Positions 58,091 through 64,000 of a stretch of 64,000 nt of DNA are shown piece by piece. This stretch comes from Agriotes lineatus. Taxonomy: Eukaryota > Arthropoda > Insecta > Coleoptera > Elateridae. The stretch's first letter is position 1; each line of letters begins with the position of its first letter. The notes beneath the pieces are model-generated. The model saw only the letters and a list, made by a program, of their open reading frames with translations. It was not told the DNA's origin and ran no database searches. The position numbers were made by a program, and so were the translations under genes. The DNA lies in NCBI GenBank assembly GCA_940337035.1, contig CALNHX010002302.1, forward strand, positions 1 through 64,000, read 5' to 3'.

Positions 58091-58518
58091 AAGAAAGAAA
58101 AATGATTATCGTGTTTTAAAAAATTAGTATTTCGGTTTGGTAGTTAAAATTTAAAATAACTGATCTAAGTGCAGAAAAATAAATTTAAAAAAATTGTTAA
58201 TCCCAAAAGGTGACAAGTTCTTATATTTCATACCATAACATCAAAAAACTAAAAAATATTGTGACAGTTTAATTTTTTTTTAATAATTTTTAATTCCAGA
58301 TATTTTCAGCACTTGAGGTATTGTAATATTTTTCTTTGCATAGTGATCATGAAAGTAATCTTTTTTTAACTAAAAATCGTAAAGAAAATTTCACTTTTTT
58401 AAATGCAAAATTGTGAAAAAAGTACACTTTTTAACTATTTTATTAAAATTGTGAATCGTCAATTTGACAGTTGTAAATTCCGAAGTCCTTTTCGAGTTAC
58501 AAGAGATCACTATGCAAA

Positions 58519-58606
58519 AAACTACGTGTACAACACGTTTTTTCATTCATTTACTTGATTAACTCGGGCTTTGTCCTCGTTAAACTGCAAATTCATGAAA
58601 AAAGTA
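58519..58606. repeat. Hairpin H16
   Basis: CGTTTTTTCAT near 58537 pairs with ATGAAAAAAG ending 58603; inner TTAAC-type bases pair around CGGGCTTTGTCC. Confidence 0.5.
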
Positions 58607-58613
58607 TACCAAG

Positions 58614-59082
58614 TCTGTTAGAAAAGTATCCGACCTTTGGCCGGGGAAAAAAACTGGCATACCTGGAGCGTTGGAAACCTAATCACCCTCTACCGAGTGC
58701 GAGGAATGTGTTGGAGCATTGTCGTGATGGAGGTGCTAATTTCCTGTTGACCACAACTCCGGTCTCTTGCGCCGCACAGCATCACGTAGGTGATGGAGGA
58801 CATCCCTGTACTGCTCTTTGGTGATTGTTTGACCCTGCGGTGGTACGTATTCATGGTGTACTACACTGCGGGAGTCAAAGAAAGCAGTCCTTGCAATGAA
58901 AAACGACGAGAGCACTATACACTACCTCACTCAAATGCTGCTTGCCAGCAACAGACGCTATCGACAGGCGGGAAAAAATTCAGGCATGCGCACGAAGGTT
59001 CAACGTCGGCTCATGCAAGCGCGCTTGATTCAAATCCATCGGGTTTTTGCAAAAAAAAATGTCGAATACTTTTCTAACAGAC
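58614..59082 (-). mobile_element. Internally deleted mariner element
   Basis: Inverted ends GTCTGTTAGAAAAGTATCC and GTCGAATACTTTTCTAACAGA. On the minus strand it encodes DSRSVVHHEYVPPQGQTI, LRDAVRRKRPELW and LHHDNAPTHSSHSV, the mariner region around the second catalytic Asp (HHDNAP). The N-terminal half and the C-terminal end are missing (full length would be about 1.3 kb). Confidence 0.85.
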
Positions 59083-59439
59083 CTCATAACTTTCAAAACT
59101 AGTTGTACAAATTACCTTTTTCAACTACCATTTCCTAAAGGAGGCTATCATTTGATACTTTCTTTATTTTTATGGGTATTTCGCCACACACAAAATGAAA
59201 AATATTAAAACATGAACGTTTCGGAAGGCAAATCTACTTCCGTTTTCAACATTAACTAATCAAATTAAAAATCAACAAGAACTTAGCTTATTTTATTGGA
59301 AATCTAGTAGAACACGAGTAACCTTCCCAATAAATAGCATGTATCGCATGCTATCAAGGCGGCCTTCCAAAACACAAGTTTTGTTTGTTTGAAATGTATT
59401 TGACATTAAAAACTATTTTGACAAGGCAGTTCATGTAAG

Positions 59440-59715
59440 TTACCTTTGGAGTGTTGCGCACCAAGCTGCAAGTCAACTTACGCTTCATCAGTTGCTCCAT
59501 ATGTTAGCGTGTTCAAGTTTCCATCTAATGAGGAGGTGGCACAAAAATGGAAAGAAGTTTTGCATGTAGTGAACTGGCAGATTGGAAAGGCTAGAGTTGT
59601 GTGTGAAAAGCACTTTAAAAGAGCGGATATAAAGGGTAATAAGATGAAGAGACTTGTTCCGACTGCAATATCACTAGCTTCCAGGCAAGTTATTTTGAAG
59701 AAATTACTGTTTTAA
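59440..59715 (+). CDS. THAP zinc-finger exon or fragment
   Basis: The frame encodes CCAPSCKS..., then VSVFKFPSNEEVAQKWKEVL, NWQIGKARVVCEKHF and LVPTA. This is a complete THAP DNA-binding domain: C-x4-C, the FKFP motif, an aromatic NW, C-x2-H and an AVPT-like end. No ATG lies at the frame start (TTG precedes it). No partner exon was seen. THAP domains occur in host regulators and in P-element-like transposases; nothing here decides between them. It lies about 1.3 kb beyond the putative end of GPAT4. Confidence 0.7.
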   Translation, partial: LPLECCAPSCKSTYASSVAPYVSVFKFPSNEEVAQKWKEVLHVVNWQIGKARVVCEKHFKRADIKGNKMKRLVPTAISLASRQVILKKLLF

Positions 59716-59765
59716 AATAACTATTTTAGATAAAGTAAAAATTTGTAGCAATGGAGAGTTAGGTA

Positions 59766-60003
59766 CAGTTGCGGCCAATTAAAAATGGGACAGTTACATC
59801 TATTTTCCCGATTATTCCACCTTTCGTCACTGCATTTATATGCGGCATAATTACTTTGTCGTATTATTTCTAATTTGGAATTGTTTGGCAGATGTCAAAT
59901 ATTCAATATTGCAATATAACATATTAATAAAACAAATTCAAGCAGTTAGAATTAGACAAAAATCTGTCATAAGAGTTGTCCCATTTTTTATTGGCCGCAA
60001 CTG
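59766..60003. mobile_element. MITE with GTTGCGGCCAATTAAAAA ends
   Basis: Ends CAGTTGCGGCCAATTAAAAA and complement TTTTTTATTGGCCGCAACTG, flanked by TA (59764-59765 and 60004-60005). Related to 45722-45926. A 70-codon ORF across it is incidental. Confidence 0.88.
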
Positions 60004-60009
60004 TACCTA

Positions 60010-60609
60010 CCCATTAAGAATTCTTTTTAAACCGAATATTACGGTGAAGTGACGCACTACGATGTAAATAGCAGTGATTTTAAAGATGTTTTTTCAACTG
60101 GCATATTTTTTTTTGTTGGTTTAATTATCAATCAGAATACATTTACAATTCTATAAGCTATATGTCTATAAATGTCTTGCTACGGGAGCCTCCAGCGATG
60201 CCACCGTAGATAGTTCTATTTACACAAGAAGCTACTGTTACCATTTATAACAATGTACACTAGACATGGATTAACATATATCACTAACACTGAGTCACAC
60301 GCTGAATAGAATTGCCTGGAGGCTGAACAGGTTTCTGTTACTTGCGCTGGTTCCGTCCCTTTAATTCTGAGCACACGGTTGAGACTGCAACCGTGTTTTA
60401 AGACAAAGTAGTCAGGCCACTCAGAAGGATGTTATAATTTGGTAACTACCCTGAAGTGCAGCCTCACACTTTAAAATTTTAGGCTTGGAAGGGTAGCACC
60501 TCGATGTTAATAAATCAAACACTTAATGCCAATTGTTTTTATTATAAAAATCTTAGTCTATATAAGCTGTTCACGATCTTTTTGGGTCAGGTGAGGCTAT
60601 GACCATCTA
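60010..60609. other. No gene recognised
   Basis: Slightly GC-richer than the surroundings at 60180-60400. No ORF or repeat ends recognised. Confidence 0.4.
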
Positions 60610-61064
60610 AAGTACGTTTTTTTCCTATAAAAATTTTGAAGGTCAAAGAATTTAGGGTTTATGTTGGCATTACTTGGATTCCTTTAAAAAATATATGTTG
60701 GTAGAATTTGTTTTAGTAACTTTTTAGAACTAAAAATTGGTGGGAAATTTTAAATCTGGTATTAAAGGAGTTTTGTTGTTAGATAATATTTCGTAAACTT
60801 CTTCTGGCCTGTTAGGCTGCAGATCCAACAGTTCCTCTGCACACTTCAGAATTGCTTTTTTTGCATTTAATTTTAAAAGATTCTGTTTTTTTACACATAT
60901 TCATTTTCAAAAAAGAAAAGCTGATCATTTAATTGTAAATGTAAAAATGACACAAGTCGTTTACAGAAAAACCTGACGAAAATAAATTTTCTAATAATTT
61001 AAAAAAAGCAGTTTTGCCAATTTTATCTTGACCTTGAAAATTTTTATAGGAAAAAAACGTACTT
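60610..61064. mobile_element. TA-target MITE, family M1, copy 2
   Basis: Same AAGTACGTTTTTTTCC ends as 778-1207, flanked by TA (60608-60609 and 61065-61066), with the interior reversed relative to copy 1. The coding-like stretch lies on the minus strand near 60790-60870 and is shorter by one 3-base unit within its GAAGAAGAAG run. Confidence 0.88.
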
Positions 61065-61334
61065 TAGTAATTTTGTTGGAAGAACCTTTGTTGCAACTAA
61101 ACTCCCTCATGGAAATTGACACCTTTTGTGTTAGGTTAGGTTGTTTTCAGTTTAAGGTTATATTTTCTGAGTAGGTACAACTCGCGTTCTTTTAAATTTG
61201 GTCTGTCCTTTTTAAATTGGAAGCAGCATCGTTTAATGGAAATTTTTTGTTGTAACAAAATTATTTTGGGCATTTTGACTTGTCCTTTGGCGGAAATTAA
61301 AATTATTTTTACACATTTGTTAAATCATTTATTA

Positions 61335-62893
61335 GGGGAGAAGGGGTAACATTTGAACAAGGGGTACATTCGAACAACTTCAAATTTCCCGCCAGATCAA
61401 CTTCTGCAAGACTCAAACCGCATATGCTAGATTCCGCCACATAGGCCCAAGTCTGACAGCAGTCGGTATCATTTTACCACCTTTTGGAAAGGTGATGTTT
61501 AACAGAGTGGTTGTTTGAAAGTAGTTTGTAATCACGCGAGATTTTCTGCGTAAGGAAATAGAGCAGTTGAAACGATTCTGGTCATTCTTCTGGTGTTTGT
61601 GCTGGTAAGTGTGATTATTGTAGAGTAATTTGTAGTATATAGCCTTCTTATCAAAATAACCTCAAAATGTTTATAAACCAAAATATGCAGCAATGTCTGC
61701 TGGGGCAGTTTTGAACATAGGCAAAGGGGCACGTTAAAACACTGTTCAAATGTGCCCCCTCGCGTGCCTCTTTATTCCCGGCGAAGCTTCATTGATATTG
61801 TTCTTATCGTCATAGATTCAAATATGGTTTGAACATACAAGAAAAAACCCACAAAACCAGATGTGATAGAGGACGATATGAAAGCGGCCATAGCACTCGT
61901 AAAAGAACAAAAAATGCCAATCAGAAAAGCGCTGCAATCTATGGTTTGATCCATACTTCGTTATATTATAGATTAAAAAATGACAAGGTAGTTAAAGAGG
62001 GAAGCAGCAACTATGGATCGAAGTATACGGCAAAGCAAGTTTTCACAGGAAGCAATGCTAGAAAATTGTATTTTGCAGTCTTCAAAAATGAATTATGGGC
62101 TGACTTATGTCGAAATAAGAAAGTTGGCAGTGAGCTACGCAAAATCACTTGGGTGTGAATATCCAAGTAATTGGGATAAAGCAAACATGGCTGGAGTTGA
62201 TTGGTTACTAGAAAGATATATGAAGCGTCATACTCAAATATCTTTACGTAAAGCCGAAAATACCAGTTTGTCCTGAGCCACCAGCTTTAATAAAACCAAT
62301 GTGACTAAATTTCAAGACAACTATGAGAGAGTTTTACAGTCGTATACATTTACTGCCGAGAGAATATACAACCTAGACGAAACTGAAATTACCACTGTCG
62401 TTCAAGCTCCGAACTTAGTTGCGAAAAAAGGAACAAAACAAGTGGTGTCTGCGGAAAGGGGACAGTTAATTACGATGTGTGCGATTGTCAACGCGTGTGG
62501 AAATTCAATTCCACCAGTTTTTGTCTTTCCAAGGGCTATGTTCCATGATAGCATGTTGAATGGAGCACCTCCTGCAAGCTTGGGACTGACCAATAGCCCA
62601 ATAAGTGGATGGATGACAGGGCCGTTGTTTATAAAGGTACTGGAACATATCCAGAGACATACAAAATGTGGCAAAGATGATCCAGTTCTTATACTTATGG
62701 ACAATCACGAAAGTCATTGTACATTAGAAGCTGTTATTTACGCCAAAGAACATGGAATGACTTCGCTCACATTTCCACCTCAGTATACACATCGATTGCA
62801 GCCACTTGATGTTGCAGTGATGGGACCGTTCAAAGGGAAACTATCCGTGGCTCAAAACGACTGGCTAACCAGCAATCCAGGAAAGATATTGAC
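61335..62893 (+). mobile_element. pogo/Tigger-like transposon, truncated at its 3' end
   Basis: The leader begins GGGGAGAAGGGGTAACATTT. Broken frames encode an N-terminal psq-type HTH (KKKPTKPDVIEDDMKAAIAL, then the second-helix part), a CENP-B-like HTH (KMNYGLTYVEIRKLAVSYAK, WDKANMAGVDWLLERYMKRH), and the DDE domain in one long frame (62301-62893). Catalytic markers: YNLDETEI, LILMDNHESHC and LQPLDVAVMGPFK. Frame breaks fall near 61945 and 62040. The protein ends abruptly at SNPGKILTN where repeat X begins, so the C-terminus and right end are lost. Confidence 0.88.
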
Positions 62894-62909
62894 CAATAGG
62901 AGGCCGTGA
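62301..62909 (+). pseudogene. pogo-like transposase DDE domain
   Basis: About 198 codons of a DDE_1 endonuclease: YNLDETEI (first Asp), ILMDNHESH (second Asp), FPPQYTHRLQPLDVAV (region of the third acidic residue). The last codons (RRP) come from repeat X, not from the transposase. It belongs to the element 61335-62893. Confidence 0.88.
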
Positions 62910-63155
62910 CTTTGTATTTGGGGATAACTTTTGATTCTAAACAACTTTTCTCAATAAAATTTTGGTATATTTTTTCACCAATTCACCAATTTCATATTTT
63001 TTTACCTGCCCTGTATGCTGTTTGACTTGGAGCCATTCTAAATGCATCTGATATGGTTATCGAACATGCGCTAACTTTTGGCAGTATTTAAATTTCGGTT
63101 GTATAACTAATAAAAATATGTCCCATTTGTAGCACACTTAATGGACCACACTGTA
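62894..63155 (+). repeat. Dispersed repeat family X, copy 6
   Basis: Starts AATAGGAGGCCGTGACTTTG and ends ATGGACCACACTGTA, matching copy 3 closely along its length. Confidence 0.8.
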
Positions 63156-63600
63156 CACAGATATATTTTGCTTACTTCTAAAATTGCATCATTTCAAAGT
63201 ACAAAGTGTTTATTCTTACTGGGTCGCTATAAAGTGTCATAACAACAGTCAGCGCTTAAACAAGCCTGCTTCCGCAATATATGCACTTATTTTACAGTGA
63301 ACTCATATTACCAGGTCGTTCTTGCATGTATTAAGCAAAGTTGCCATGCGATTCTGCTAACATGCAGTTGTTGACATATTAAACTTCCTGAACGAATGCA
63401 TGTGCTGCTATTTGCATTTTTAAACATATTGAACTGTATTAAATTTTGAAATTAAATTTAAATCTGTTTAATTTGAGGTTAAACATATTGCCAAACTCCA
63501 GATTAAGAATAACAAAAGAAAGGAGAATATCTTCGTAAATACTCTACTTGTTAATACACTACACTGTTTCAACCATGTTAATTGTCTTAAGGGAATATTC
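63156..63600. other. No gene recognised
   Basis: AT-rich sequence, no ORF or repeat ends recognised. Confidence 0.4.
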
Positions 63601-63925
63601 TTCTACTAGAACTCGTGGCCAGCCTACGGTGGCCCTGCCAGCGTAAAGAAACGGTTAACAATAACAATGCGTGCTCAAGGCGGCAGCCAGCCGACGTCCG
63701 GCCTTGCCAGCGTTAACAATACAAATGCGGTCTCGCCATTCGTGCGCGCGCGCCACTTGCTAGCATGCAGGCTGTTCATGCGGCGTGTGCGCGCGCCTGC
63801 TTACGTCCAAACGGCCGGTGACATCAGCGCTTATAATATAAGATTGCCTGCTGGCGCTGTTTGGGTGGATGCTTTCTTCGGTGTAGTTTTTCCCTGATAC
63901 AATAAATGATTCCTATTATAGTAGC
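63600..63925 (+). other. GC-rich stretch with internal duplication, TATA-like and AATAAA motifs
   Basis: Much richer in GC and CpG than the rest of the window. GCCAGCCTACGG..CTGCCAGCGT at 63619 recurs as GCCAGCCGACGT..TTGCCAGCGT at 63687, a degenerate tandem duplication. TTATAATATAAG at 63831 and AATAAA at 63900 are about 70 bp apart, an arrangement seen in LTRs. A 76-codon ORF (63667-63897) is not recognised. It may be part of an LTR or a promoter region cut by the window edge. Confidence 0.35.
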
Positions 63926-64000
63926 AGCTCCTAAGATGCTGATGGTTATTCCGCTGGAGAGGTAGGAGTGATGTCGGATGGTTTTGCATGTCATTTCCTT

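Noticed and set aside
1..64000. CRISPR array, operons, bacterial terminators
   Set aside because: No regularly spaced direct repeats; the sequence is eukaryotic with spliced exons and animal transposons.

Overview
This window is AT-rich nuclear DNA from an arthropod, most probably an insect. The evidence is GT-AG introns, an insect-type GPAT3/4-family gene, and a dense load of eukaryotic transposons (hAT, Tc1/mariner, pogo, CR1/Jockey-like, Penelope-like, RTE-like). There are no operons or bacterial features. I cannot name the species; a beetle is possible but that is a guess.

One host gene is clear: a plus-strand glycerol-3-phosphate acyltransferase 3/4 family gene (GPAT4-like). I could place seven coding exons between 31984 and 56752, with a probable 3' UTR to about 58.1 kb. 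Two adjacent exons (38442-38678 and 38881-39114) are diverged duplicates. Both encode a membrane segment plus the catalytic NHTSPID block, and both have phase 0 at each end, so they look like mutually exclusive alternative exons. Exon 32354-32600 needs a one-base frame correction at a GGG run. The 5' coding exon (N-terminal membrane segment) was not found.

Layout. 1-1600: little, apart from a TA-target MITE. About 1.6-9.06 kb: a CR1/Jockey-like non-LTR retrotransposon (PHD-finger ORF1, endonuclease/RT ORF2). Its 5' UTR carries two nearly identical hAT elements in opposite orientation, and each of those carries a Penelope-like fragment. 9-31 kb: mostly non-coding, with hAT-type and TA-target MITEs, a decayed RT, a third Penelope-like copy and many hairpin elements. 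32-57 kb: the acyltransferase gene, whose introns hold a dead mariner with a palindromic MITE inside it, several hAT elements (one nested in another), a deleted Tc1-like element and repeated MITE families. 58-64 kb: a deleted mariner, a THAP-domain exon-like ORF, more MITEs, a pogo-like transposase, and a GC-rich stretch at the right edge.

The least explained signal is a scattered set of about 16 imperfect hairpins of 85-140 bp. Arm sequences differ from copy to copy, while complementarity within a copy is kept. Several share flanking sequence or an ATA(C)TATT-like end. No autonomous element that would move them was recognised.
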